From Pseudomonadota bacterium (GTDB lineage: Bacteria; Pseudomonadota; Gammaproteobacteria; Burkholderiales; Ferrovaceae), in the NCBI GenBank assembly GCA_021811005.1, contig JAJZPY010000060.1, forward strand, positions 1 through 13,138: a stretch of 13,138 nt of DNA. Direction: 5' to 3'. The notes beneath the pieces are model-generated. The model saw only the letters and a program-made list of their open reading frames with translations, was not told where the DNA came from and searched no databases. Shown one piece after another: positions 7,042-13,134 of the stretch. Position numbers and translations under genes: made by a program. Numbering within the stretch: the first letter of the stretch is position 1; each line of letters begins with the position of its first letter.

Positions 7042-7847
7042 CTGCATGCCAATTGACGTGGCAAACCCTGGGAGCGCAAGTGCTGCGGGTCAACACAGGT
7101 GGTACGGAACTGCTGTACCTTTCGCCCTGGTTCGACCCAAAAGCCCAACGAGCAGCCAGAGGGGGCGTGCCGGTGCTTTTCCCGCAGTTTGCCGACCGTG
7201 GGCCCTTCAAAAAACACGGCTGGGCCAGAGATGTTGAATGGGTGCTGACCCAGATTGCCTCAGGGGCAGATTCGCATGTATTGGAGTGGGAATGGGTGTG
7301 TGGCGGTACGAACCAGCCACTTTGGCCACATCAGGCGCATCTGCGCTTGCGTGCCCAGGCCACAGCCAGCGGGCTAAAGATACAGCTGGATGTGTGCAAC
7401 ACAGGCACATCGACCTTTGAATGGACGGGCGGTTTGCACCCGTATTGGGCAGTGGGTAACTTGTTGGAAAGCCAATTGAAAGGCCTGCAGGGCGTAAGTG
7501 TGAGCGACCGCTACAACGCCTCCAGAATCATCGAAGCCCGGGAGGCTGTTCAGTGGTCTGGGCAGGCATACGAGTCTCTCTACGATATGCCGGACCCTGT
7601 GTCTTTGGAGTTGCCCAGCCACACTCTCAAGCTCAGCATGACTGGGTTTGACCAATGGATGGTATGGAACCCGGCCGCTGATGAGGCCAAAAACCTGAAC
7701 GATATGCCTGCTGCCGATTGGCAGCGTTTTGTGTGCATTGAGCCCGTGCGCGTGAGCAGGCCATGTCGCTTGCAACCCGGCGACTCTTTTACTGGCAAGT
7801 TGAAAGCCGAGTGGTGGCCGAATAGCGATGGGATGGGTCGACGGTGA
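7038..7847 (+). CDS. D-hexose-6-phosphate mutarotase (aldose 1-epimerase family)
   Basis: This 269-residue beta-sandwich enzyme of the YeaD / glucose-6-phosphate 1-epimerase group interconverts the alpha and beta anomers of hexose-6-phosphates. The conserved N-terminal block RGGVPVLFPQFADRG (41-55) is followed by KKHGWARD, with His60 a likely sugar contact. GGLHPYW holds the probable catalytic His134, FDQW holds Asp205, and FVCIEPV holds the probable catalytic Glu235. The ATG at 7038 overlaps the phosphomannomutase stop (ATGA); a longer frame upstream only shadows that gene. Placement beside a phosphomannomutase suggests it speeds delivery of the correct mannose-6-phosphate anomer. That link is inferred from context. 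Confidence 0.9.
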   Translation: MTACQLTWQTLGAQVLRVNTGGTELLYLSPWFDPKAQRAARGGVPVLFPQFADRGPFKKHGWARDVEWVLTQIASGADSHVLEWEWVCGGTNQPLWPHQAHLRLRAQATASGLKIQLDVCNTGTSTFEWTGGLHPYWAVGNLLESQLKGLQGVSVSDRYNASRIIEAREAVQWSGQAYESLYDMPDPVSLELPSHTLKLSMTGFDQWMVWNPAADEAKNLNDMPAADWQRFVCIEPVRVSRPCRLQPGDSFTGKLKAEWWPNSDGMGRR

Positions 7848-8788
7848 GAGTACTTGTCACCGGTGCAAATGGTCTGGTTGGCAGAGCCTTGTGCTCTGTG
7901 CTTGATCAAACTGAGCATCAAGTCGTTCGAGCTGTTCGCACATCAACCACGCCTTGGGAAGTTCCGGTTGGCGATTTGAATAAAAGTACCGATTGGAGCG
8001 AAGTCCTGGGCCAGAACACCGATGTGGTCGTTCACCTAGCCGGTCAAGTGCCTTTGACGGACGGAGCAGTTGGGCCTCCAGGCGATCGGTACGCCGAAGT
8101 CAACACATTGGGCACGGCCAACTTGGCGCGGCAGTGTGCCCAGAATGGGGTCAAGCGCTTCATTTTTGTCAGCACGGTCAAGGTGTTGGGTGAAGGCAAG
8201 AGCGAACCCTACCGGGATACGGATTTGGCCGTGCCAGCCGATGCGTATGCCATTTCGAAGTGGGAGGCCGAGCAGGCGTTGTGGCAAGTTGCCGCAGAAA
8301 CGGGCATGGAGGTTGTGGTACCAAGACCCCCTCTGGTGTATGGCCCAGGCGTCAAAGGCAACTTCCTGCGTCTAATGCAGGCCATTGACAAACGGCGCCC
8401 TTTGCCGCTTGGCGCCATTCATAACCAGCGCAGCTTGATCTATCTGGGCAACTTGGTTGATGCCATTCACCGGTGTGTCACTCACCCAAAAGCTGCCGGT
8501 AAAGCCTTTCTGGTCAGTGATGGGGATGATGTATCTACCCCCGAGTTGGTTCGCCGGATTGCAGCTTCGTTGGGGCGTCGGCCGTTCCTGTTGCCGGTTC
8601 CTGCCTCGTGGATGCAGTGGGCTGGGCGGGTGCTTGGTAAACAGGCCGCTGTTGATCGGCTGCTGGGCTCTCTGTGCGTGGACATCTCACCGCTGCGGGA
8701 AGAACTGGATTGGACGCCTCCGTACTCTATGCAGGCGGGGCTCGAAGCCACGGCGCAGTGGTACCGCAAAACCAAGGAAGTCGCGTGA
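7844..8788 (+). CDS. NAD(P)-dependent sugar-nucleotide reductase/epimerase, WbpV/WreQ-like
   Basis: This 314-residue extended SDR has the cofactor loop TGANGLVG (6-13), FVSTVKVLG with Ser110/Thr111, and the catalytic Tyr135-x3-Lys139 in DAYAISK. The segment RPPLVYGPGVKGNF (161-174) is typical of the group annotated as UDP-glucose or UDP-GlcNAc 4-epimerases, which includes WbpV of P. aeruginosa O6 and WreQ of Rhizobium etli. Those reduce UDP-4-keto-6-deoxy-GlcNAc to UDP-QuiNAc. The next two genes supply the initiating transferase and the dehydratase of such a pathway, which favours this role over a simple 4-epimerase. It starts with GTG in a GTGA overlap. The stereochemistry of the product (QuiNAc or FucNAc) cannot be read from the sequence. 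Confidence 0.85.
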   Translation: MRVLVTGANGLVGRALCSVLDQTEHQVVRAVRTSTTPWEVPVGDLNKSTDWSEVLGQNTDVVVHLAGQVPLTDGAVGPPGDRYAEVNTLGTANLARQCAQNGVKRFIFVSTVKVLGEGKSEPYRDTDLAVPADAYAISKWEAEQALWQVAAETGMEVVVPRPPLVYGPGVKGNFLRLMQAIDKRRPLPLGAIHNQRSLIYLGNLVDAIHRCVTHPKAAGKAFLVSDGDDVSTPELVRRIAASLGRRPFLLPVPASWMQWAGRVLGKQAAVDRLLGSLCVDISPLREELDWTPPYSMQAGLEATAQWYRKTKEVA

Positions 8789-9342
8789 TGCTTCGCGTTC
8801 TGGATATGGCGCTCGCAGGCCTTGGGCTTTTGGTTTCCTTGCCCTTGATGGCGGTTCTGTTTCTGATCGGTCTGTTTGACACTGGCGCACCCCTGTTCAG
8901 GCAGACACGCGTGGGGCGGCACCAAAAGCCATTCACTTTGGTGAAGTTCCGCACCATGCGGCCCGATACCCAATCGGTCGCCACCCACCTGGCCAACCCG
9001 GCAGCGGTGACGCCCTTAGGTGCATTTTTGCGCCGTACCAAGCTCGACGAGTTGCCGCAACTGTGGAACGTGCTCAAGGGCGAGATGAGCTTGGTGGGCC
9101 CAAGGCCCTGCTTGTTCAATCAGACGGAATTGATTGAAGAACGATCTGCACGTGGCGTTTTTGCCGCTCGCCCTGGCATCACAGGCTTGGCCCAGATCAA
9201 CGGAATAGACATGTCTACCCCGCGGCTACTTGCCGAGACGGATGCGCGGATGTTGCAGGGCTTGGGACTGTCCGCATACTTCATCTACATTATCAAGACA
9301 GTCACCGGCGCAGGCCGGGGTGATCGCATCCGGCAGGACTGA
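8788..9342 (+). CDS. Initiating sugar-phosphate transferase, PglC-type (bacterial sugar transferase)
   Basis: This 184-residue monotopic phosphoglycosyl transferase moves a sugar-1-phosphate from its UDP carrier to undecaprenyl phosphate, starting each polysaccharide unit. Residues 2-30 are hydrophobic (LDMALAGLGLLVSLPLMAVL), matching the single re-entrant membrane helix with a proline. The conserved FRQTRVGRHQKPFTLVKFRT region (37-56) follows, then the catalytic Asp87-Glu88 dyad in TKLDELPQLWNVLKG and the GPRP motif at 104-107. The small size matches PglC/WreU-type enzymes without the extra N-terminal helices of WbaP. The substrate is probably the N-acetyl-6-deoxyhexosamine made by the flanking genes. 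The start ATG shares one base with the previous stop. Confidence 0.93.
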   Translation: MLRVLDMALAGLGLLVSLPLMAVLFLIGLFDTGAPLFRQTRVGRHQKPFTLVKFRTMRPDTQSVATHLANPAAVTPLGAFLRRTKLDELPQLWNVLKGEMSLVGPRPCLFNQTELIEERSARGVFAARPGITGLAQINGIDMSTPRLLAETDARMLQGLGLSAYFIYIIKTVTGAGRGDRIRQD

Positions 9343-9344
9343 CG

Positions 9345-11348
9345 ATGAAAAAGCCGCTGTCCAAGTTGGCCGTTCCGGTGCTGGCACTGCCAAGATCGGC
9401 GAAGCGCTTCGTAGCGCTGATGGTCGATCTCAGTTTGTGCGTGTTGACGGTCTGGCTCGCTTACTACCTGCGCCTAGGGGAGTTCATCAGCTTTGCTGGG
9501 TCAAGCGAGTGGGCTCAAGGGGCCGTTTGGGCTGGTGTGGCGTCCGTGGGCATTGCGCTGCCCATCTTTGTCGTTTCCGGCCTGTACCGCGCCATCTTTC
9601 GCTACAGCGGCTGGCCCGCGCTACTTGCGGTGGCTCGTGCAGTAGGCATCTATGGCTTGCTCTATGCCTCTGTCTTCACCGCCATTGGCGTGGCCGGGGT
9701 ACCCCGCACCGTGGGCATCATTCAGCCAATGCTGTTGCTGCTGTTCGTGGGCGCATCCCGCGCACTGGCACGGGTTTGGCTGGGTGACCAGTATCTGAGC
9801 ATCCTCAAGCGTGCTTCACGCCCCAAGGTGCTGATCTATGGCGCAGGCACCACTGGCCGCCAGTTGGCCGCTGCCATGGCCAACAGCCACGAAATGCAGG
9901 TGGTGGGTTTCCTGGACGACGACGACCGCCTGCACGGCCATGTGCTCAATGGCCAGCCCATCTACAACCCAGCCGACCTGGACAGCCTGGCTACCAGGCT
10001 CAACATCAGCGACGTGCTGCTGGCCATGCCCAGCCTGAGCCGCAAGCGCCGCAACGAGATCCTGAGCCAGATCCGAAGTGCTCATGTGGCCGTGCGCACC
10101 CTGCCCAGCGTGACCGACCTGGCCCAGGGCAAGGTCAGCATCTCGGATTTGCGCGAGCTGGACATCGACGACCTGCTGGGCCGCGAACCGGTAACGCCCA
10201 ATCACATCCTGCTAGCCAAGAACATCGTGGGCAAGGTGGTGTTGGTGACCGGCGCCGGCGGATCCATCGGCAGCGAACTTTGCCGCCAGATTTTGGCGGT
10301 GAATCCCGCCAAGCTGCTGCTGATTGAGCAGAGCGAATTCGCCCTCTATGCGATTCACCAGGAACTGGAAGAGAAACTGGCTGGGCTGGACGTTGCCACG
10401 CCACCCGCTCTGGTACCCCTGCTGGCCTCGGTGCAGGACGACGACCGCATGCGCGAGATCATGTCCACCTGGCACCCCGACACGGTCTACCACGCCGCCG
10501 CCTACAAGCACGTACCGCTGGTGGAGCACAACCCGGCCGCTGGCATCAAGAACAACGTGCTGGGCACGCTGCGCACTGCCCAGGCCGCCGCAGAAAATGG
10601 CGTAAGCGACTTCGTGCTCATCAGCACTGACAAGGCGGTGCGCCCCACCAACGTGATGGGCGCCAGCAAACGCCTGGCCGAAATGGCGCTGCAAGCACTG
10701 GCAGCCACCCAGGCGGGCACGGGTGGTACTGTCGGAACAGGCGGCACCAAATTCAGCATGGTTCGCTTTGGCAACGTGTTGGGCTCATCCGGCTCGGTAG
10801 TGCCCAAGTTCCGCCAGCAGATCCGCGATGGTGGGCCCATCACCCTCACGCACCCGGAAGTCACGCGCTACTTCATGACCATCCCTGAGGCGGCACAGCT
10901 CGTCATCCAGGCCGGTGCCATGGCCAAAGGCGGCGACGTGTTCGTGCTGGACATGGGCCAGCCCGTGAAGATCATGGACTTGGCCCGGCGCATGGTCGAA
11001 CTCTCGGGCCTGACGGTGAAGGACGAACAGAACCCCGAGGGCGACATCGAAATCGCCGTGACCGGCCTGCGCCCCGGCGAGAAGCTCTACGAAGAACTAC
11101 TGATCGGCGACAACCCCAAGCCTACCGTGCACCCCCGCATCATGAAGACCCACGAGGAATTCATCCCCTGGGCCGAATTCGAGGCCCAGCTCACCGCCCT
11201 GGAAATGGCGCTGAACGTGAACGACGTGGGCGTGATCCGCCTGATGATGCAGCAACTGGTGGCGGGTTACATACCCAGCGATGACATTGTGGATTGGGTG
11301 TACCTGGAGCAAGAGGCTGAGGCGCAGGCATTGGGAGTGGCCGGTTGA
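9345..11348 (+). CDS. Membrane nucleotide-sugar 4,6-dehydratase, WbpM/CapD family
   Basis: This 667-residue inner-membrane enzyme is expected to convert UDP-GlcNAc to UDP-4-keto-6-deoxy-GlcNAc. The N-terminal ~150 residues contain about four hydrophobic segments (near 25-42, 60-80, 98-118 and 122-140). A first Rossmann-like domain starts at KVLIYGAGTTGRQL (161-174). The catalytic SDR domain starts at VTGAGGSIGSEL (301-312), with YHAAAYKHVPLVE (382-394), STDKA (427-431), MGASK (438-442) in place of the usual Tyr-x3-Lys, RFGNVLGSSGSV (474-485) and LRPGEKLYEELL near 575-586. Met in the YxxxK position is normal for this family. The length fits WbpM. A Gly/Thr-rich insertion at 458-468 is unusual. 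The gene begins 2 bp after the transferase and ends the operon. Confidence 0.95.
   Translation: MKKPLSKLAVPVLALPRSAKRFVALMVDLSLCVLTVWLAYYLRLGEFISFAGSSEWAQGAVWAGVASVGIALPIFVVSGLYRAIFRYSGWPALLAVARAVGIYGLLYASVFTAIGVAGVPRTVGIIQPMLLLLFVGASRALARVWLGDQYLSILKRASRPKVLIYGAGTTGRQLAAAMANSHEMQVVGFLDDDDRLHGHVLNGQPIYNPADLDSLATRLNISDVLLAMPSLSRKRRNEILSQIRSAHVAVRTLPSVTDLAQGKVSISDLRELDIDDLLGREPVTPNHILLAKNIVGKVVLVTGAGGSIGSELCRQILAVNPAKLLLIEQSEFALYAIHQELEEKLAGLDVATPPALVPLLASVQDDDRMREIMSTWHPDTVYHAAAYKHVPLVEHNPAAGIKNNVLGTLRTAQAAAENGVSDFVLISTDKAVRPTNVMGASKRLAEMALQALAATQAGTGGTVGTGGTKFSMVRFGNVLGSSGSVVPKFRQQIRDGGPITLTHPEVTRYFMTIPEAAQLVIQAGAMAKGGDVFVLDMGQPVKIMDLARRMVELSGLTVKDEQNPEGDIEIAVTGLRPGEKLYEELLIGDNPKPTVHPRIMKTHEEFIPWAEFEAQLTALEMALNVNDVGVIRLMMQQLVAGYIPSDDIVDWVYLEQEAEAQALGVAG
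10716..10748 (+). repeat. Gly/Thr pentapeptide duplication inside the dehydratase
   Basis: Codons 458-468 encode GTGGT-V-GTGGT, two exact copies of a pentapeptide around a Val, just before the FSMVRFGNVLG strand. WbpM-type proteins normally have a short loop here. The DNA copies differ at wobble positions, so this is not a very recent slippage. Confidence 0.6.
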
Positions 11349-11377
11349 GTCAGGCATGGTCAGCGTTGACTGCCGGC
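11340..11377. terminator. Imperfect inverted repeat across the convergent stops
   Basis: GCCGG (11340-11344) pairs with CCGGC (11373-11377), and AGTCA (11348-11352) pairs with TGACT (11367-11371), with small bulges between. The structure covers the stop codons of the operon's last gene and of the first minus-strand gene, which are 11 bp apart. No U-tract follows on either strand. A bidirectional termination role is only a suggestion. Confidence 0.25.
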
Positions 11378-11710
11378 AAACACAGGGCGAAAGCCAGTGT
11401 GTCGAGGACCGGTGCGCAACCAGATGGTGACAGGCCGTGTCGGTCTGGGTGGTGGCTGCGTGAGCCGAGGAAGTGTCCGATGGCTTGCTCCGCTTGCGAC
11501 ACCCTGATCGAGTTCCGCATCGGACTTGGTCGACCCGCGCAGCGCGGCTTTCTCAAACGCTTCGACATCCTGCAACCTGTAGCGCACCTGGTTGCCCAGC
11601 TTGAGGAACAGCGGACCGCCCGATTCGGTGCGCCAGCGTTCCAAGGTCGCCTCACTCAGCCGCCAGCGCTCAGCCAGCTCGGTCTGGGTCATGCATCGTT
11701 CGGTCTTCAT
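11360..11710 (-). CDS. Helix-turn-helix protein 1 (MerR/excisionase-type, HTH_17-like)
   Basis: This is a 116-residue putative DNA-binding protein. Residues about 7-54 form a winged-helix motif of the excisionase/MerR type: TQTELAERWRLSEATLERWR, then GPLFLKLGNQVRYRLQDVEAFE, where the VRYR turn and the following helix are typical. The C-terminal ~60 residues are rich in Pro, Arg and Ser and look disordered. The ATG at 11710 has a good ribosome binding site (GGAAGGA, 5 bases before it); the open frame extends further upstream to 11845, but that part lacks family character. It faces the polysaccharide operon with only 11 bp between stops. It is clearly paralogous to the gene at 12524-12835. Its target is unknown; recombination directionality factor or local repressor are the usual roles. 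Confidence 0.75.
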   Translation of the reverse strand: MKTERCMTQTELAERWRLSEATLERWRTESGGPLFLKLGNQVRYRLQDVEAFEKAALRGSTKSDAELDQGVASGASHRTLPRLTQPPPRPTRPVTIWLRTGPRHTGFRPVFAGSQR

Positions 11711-11742
11711 GTGCGTCCTTCCGCAGGTTTTGTCAGGGCTGC

Positions 11743-11772
11743 TATGAAGGCGCTGTTTGCCGGAAAAGCCAA
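11743..11772 (-). promoter_or_regulatory. Putative promoter of HTH gene 1, shared with gene 3
   Basis: On the minus strand, TTGGCT (11767-11772) and TTCATA (11743-11748) are 18 bp apart, about 32 bp before the start codon. The match to the sigma-70 consensus is weak. What supports it is that the same -35-like hexamer, the same spacing and an internal CAGCGCC recur at the same place before HTH gene 3. Confidence 0.35.
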
Positions 11773-12041
11773 GTGGGGAGTTGATCCGGTCCGAAACCGG
11801 GACTGAATGATGCGTCGGCGAGGCGAGGGCAGAACGGCCAAACACCCGAATCCTTCCTCACCAACCCTAAGCGTTACTCAGGTGTCTGGAGAGTAGGTTC
11901 GAAACTAGTCGCCTCTGCACCGATGGTTTTGGCGATCGCCCGCATGAACCGGCTCTAACCAGCTGCAACTGCTTCCGACCAGCAATGGCTACCGAGCTGT
12001 ATTTCAATCATCCAGGTAGCTGTAACAACGATTGAGAAACC

Positions 12042-12077
12042 CTGCGGAAACTTTGGCATTTGTCCGCGTGCCTCCCA
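12042..12077. repeat. Noncoding repeat block A (partner at 12954-12989)
   Basis: Hand alignment with 12954-12989 gives shared cores CTGCGG, TTTGGCA and CCGCG in the same order and spacing with one single-base gap; about two thirds of positions agree. A weaker match continues roughly 70 bp further right in both copies (AAGGC followed by GACT and CACC). Confidence 0.5.
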
Positions 12078-12091
12078 TCCCGCAGGATGGG
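12074..12091. terminator. Hairpin downstream of HTH gene 2
   Basis: CCCATCC and GGATGGG form a perfect 7-bp stem with a CGCA loop, about 95 bp beyond the stop of HTH gene 2 on its strand. There is no U-tract. It could end transcription of the HTH gene or serve as a binding site. Confidence 0.3.
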
Positions 12092-12184
12092 GCAATCAAG
12101 CGAATTTCGAAATAGAAGGCGACTCCACCGTCAATTACTGCCAGCTACTACACACTACTTTCGATTACTGAGCGTTGCGGGAAG

Positions 12185-12448
12185 TCAGATGCCAGATGCC
12201 AGATGTTGATGGCCATTCCCTTTCAAGGCATCCAGAGGCTCGATTCCAGCCTCAGCTTCATAAGCCAAGATGGCATCCATGGGGTAGCGAACGGCTCGAC
12301 CGTGGATCTTGATGTACTTGGGTCCGGTCTTTCTGTATCGCCAAAATTGCAATGTGCGGATGCTCATCTTCCAACGTTCGCTCAGTTCGGTTTCGGTGAG
12401 CACGGTGGGTGTGCCCTCAATGGGGGAGTTCGGTTTTTCCTCACGCAT
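12185..12448 (-). CDS. Helix-turn-helix protein 2 (MerR/excisionase-type, HTH_17-like)
   Basis: This is an 87-residue putative DNA-binding protein. The motif runs from about residue 16 to 68: VLTETELSERWKMSIRTLQFW, then TGPKYIKIHGRAVRYPMDAI and a final helix LAYEAEAGIE. It has the same plan as its two neighbours but is the most divergent of the three, with a longer N-terminus and a short tail. The ATG at 12448 has a clear GAGGAA ribosome binding site 6 bases upstream. The stop codon and last codons lie in a 7-bp triplicate (12186-12206). It begins 75 bp after HTH gene 3 ends, so the two may be co-transcribed. The DNA target and biological role are unknown. Confidence 0.75.
   Translation of the reverse strand: MREEKPNSPIEGTPTVLTETELSERWKMSIRTLQFWRYRKTGPKYIKIHGRAVRYPMDAILAYEAEAGIEPLDALKGNGHQHLASGI
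12186..12206. repeat. Three tandem copies of a 7-bp unit at the end of HTH gene 2
   Basis: CAGATGC, CAGATGC and CAGATGT follow one another without spacing. On the minus strand they encode the final residues HLASGI and part of the stop region. Because 7 is not a multiple of 3, gain or loss of a unit would change the C-terminus. Confidence 0.7.
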
Positions 12449-12508
12449 GTTTGTTCCTCGGTTGACTTGATATCGAATTGGCCAGCAGCCGGTCGTCGCT
12501 GGAAGTAT

Positions 12509-12527
12509 TTGACGTGAATGGCGTCAA
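12509..12527. promoter_or_regulatory. Inverted repeat between HTH genes 3 and 2
   Basis: TTGACG and CGTCAA form perfect 6-bp arms around 7 nt. The site overlaps the stop of HTH gene 3 (12524-12526) and lies about 60 bp before the start of gene 2. It could be a weak terminator or an operator for one of the HTH proteins. Confidence 0.25.
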
Positions 12528-12835
12528 TTTCCGTAGCAGGTATTTGAGGGCGCTTGCAGGCTGCTGAGTGCTTTCGCGAAAACGTCAGCGTTTTGCTGCT
12601 GTTTTTTCTCCAGGGGAGACTGCTGGGGAAGGACTGAGATGTGTGAAGTGCGTGACGGGCGTGCGGGGGTTGTCAGGCCCGCTGCCTCGAAGGCTTCAAC
12701 GTCAGACAAGCGGTAGCGCACCTGGGACACCAGCTTCAAGTAAGGTGGTCCGGCCCCGATGGAACGCCAGCGTTCCAAAGTGGCCTCCGCAACGCACCAG
12801 CGCTCGGCCAGCTCTTTCTGGTTCATCAGCTTCAT
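12524..12835 (-). CDS. Helix-turn-helix protein 3 (MerR/excisionase-type, HTH_17-like)
   Basis: This is a 103-residue putative DNA-binding protein whose first ~50 residues form the same winged-helix motif as HTH protein 1: NQKELAERWCVAEATLERWR, then GPPYLKLVSQVRYRLSDVEAFE. The shared strings ELAERW, EATLERWR, QVRYRL and DVEAFE make the two clear paralogues. The C-terminal half is polar, with a Gln/Lys cluster (EKKQQQ), and unrelated to the tail of protein 1. The ATG at 12835 has a strong AAAGGAG ribosome binding site. Proteins of this type act as excisionases of integrated elements or as small repressors. No integrase is seen in the window, so a role in mobility remains open. Confidence 0.78.
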   Translation of the reverse strand: MKLMNQKELAERWCVAEATLERWRSIGAGPPYLKLVSQVRYRLSDVEAFEAAGLTTPARPSRTSHISVLPQQSPLEKKQQQNADVFAKALSSLQAPSNTCYGN

Positions 12836-12870
12836 ACTTGGCTCCTTTCAGGGTGTGTCAGCCGGGCCCT

Positions 12871-12900
12871 GATTTAGGCGCTGAACGCACAGAAAGCCAA
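12871..12900 (-). promoter_or_regulatory. Putative promoter of HTH gene 3, shared with gene 1
   Basis: On the minus strand, TTGGCT (12895-12900) and TAAATC (12871-12876) are 18 bp apart, about 36 bp before the start codon. The -35-like hexamer, the spacing and an internal CAGCGCC are shared with the upstream region of HTH gene 1. Confidence 0.38.
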
Positions 12901-12953
12901 GCGCTAGATTGCTGACCCACTTGCCGAGAATCAGTGGCAAGAGCTGCAAAATG

Positions 12954-12989
12954 CTGCGGGCACTTTTGGCAAAAACCCGCGCTTCTCCA
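12954..12989. repeat. Noncoding repeat block B (partner at 12042-12077)
   Basis: This shares the ordered cores CTGCGG, TTTGGCA and CCGCG with 12042-12077. It lies about 118 bp before HTH gene 3, whereas block A lies about 332 bp before HTH gene 1. Confidence 0.5.
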
Positions 12990-13084
12990 AACCTGCATGC
13001 ACCTTCTACGGAGCCTAGTTTGGAAAAAGGCTAGACTGCACCACCATCTGCTTTCTTCATCGAATTGCGCCCTGTCCCTAGCAT

Positions 13085-13134
13085 CATAACCGTGCCGCTT
13101 CGGAACGGTTATGCCGCCAAATAACAGCGGCACG
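13085..13134. repeat. Nested, competing inverted repeats at the window end
   Basis: CATAACCGT (13085-13093) and ACGGTTATG (13105-13113) are perfect 9-bp arms. The 11 bases between them add a further 3-bp CCG/CGG pairing after one mismatch. In addition CGTGCCGCT (13091-13099) is the exact reverse complement of AGCGGCACG (13126-13134). Two mutually exclusive hairpins are therefore possible. A recombination or regulatory site is conceivable; the function is unknown. Confidence 0.6.

Larger units (their letters stand above)
11711..12184. other. 474-bp noncoding stretch between HTH genes 1 and 2
   Basis: I see no convincing gene here. It holds a promoter-like pair close to HTH gene 1, a 7-bp-stem hairpin (12074-12091), a 10-bp perfect palindrome ATTTCGAAAT (12104-12113), and a block around 12042-12077 that resembles sequence upstream of HTH gene 3. 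GC is lower than in the operon and stops are frequent in all frames. Confidence 0.6.

Noticed and set aside
11345..11806. 153-residue plus-strand open frame over HTH gene 1
   Set aside because: It is the opposite-strand shadow of the HTH gene, with no domain and no ribosome binding site.
11711..11845. N-terminal extension of HTH protein 1 up to 11845
   Set aside because: The ATG at 11710 has a good ribosome binding site and matches the start of the paralogue. The upstream part overlaps the leader shared with gene 3.
11891..11922. tRNA 3'-end-like sequence (GGTTCGAAAC followed by GCCTCTGCACC), which could be an integration target
   Set aside because: The putative T-stem pairs poorly, there is no CCA in the right place, and no D-arm or anticodon arm can be found upstream. 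I do not call a tRNA or an att site.
12858..13133. 91-residue minus-strand open frame
   Set aside because: It has no recognisable domain, its composition looks like random translation (many Trp, Cys and Arg), and it overlaps promoter-like and repeated noncoding sequence.
13085..13134. Integron attC or dif/loxP-like recombination site
   Set aside because: GTTATGC and CATAAC resemble parts of such sites, but the arm spacing does not fit a tyrosine recombinase core, consensus attC end motifs are not met, and no integrase is visible. Reported only as inverted repeats.
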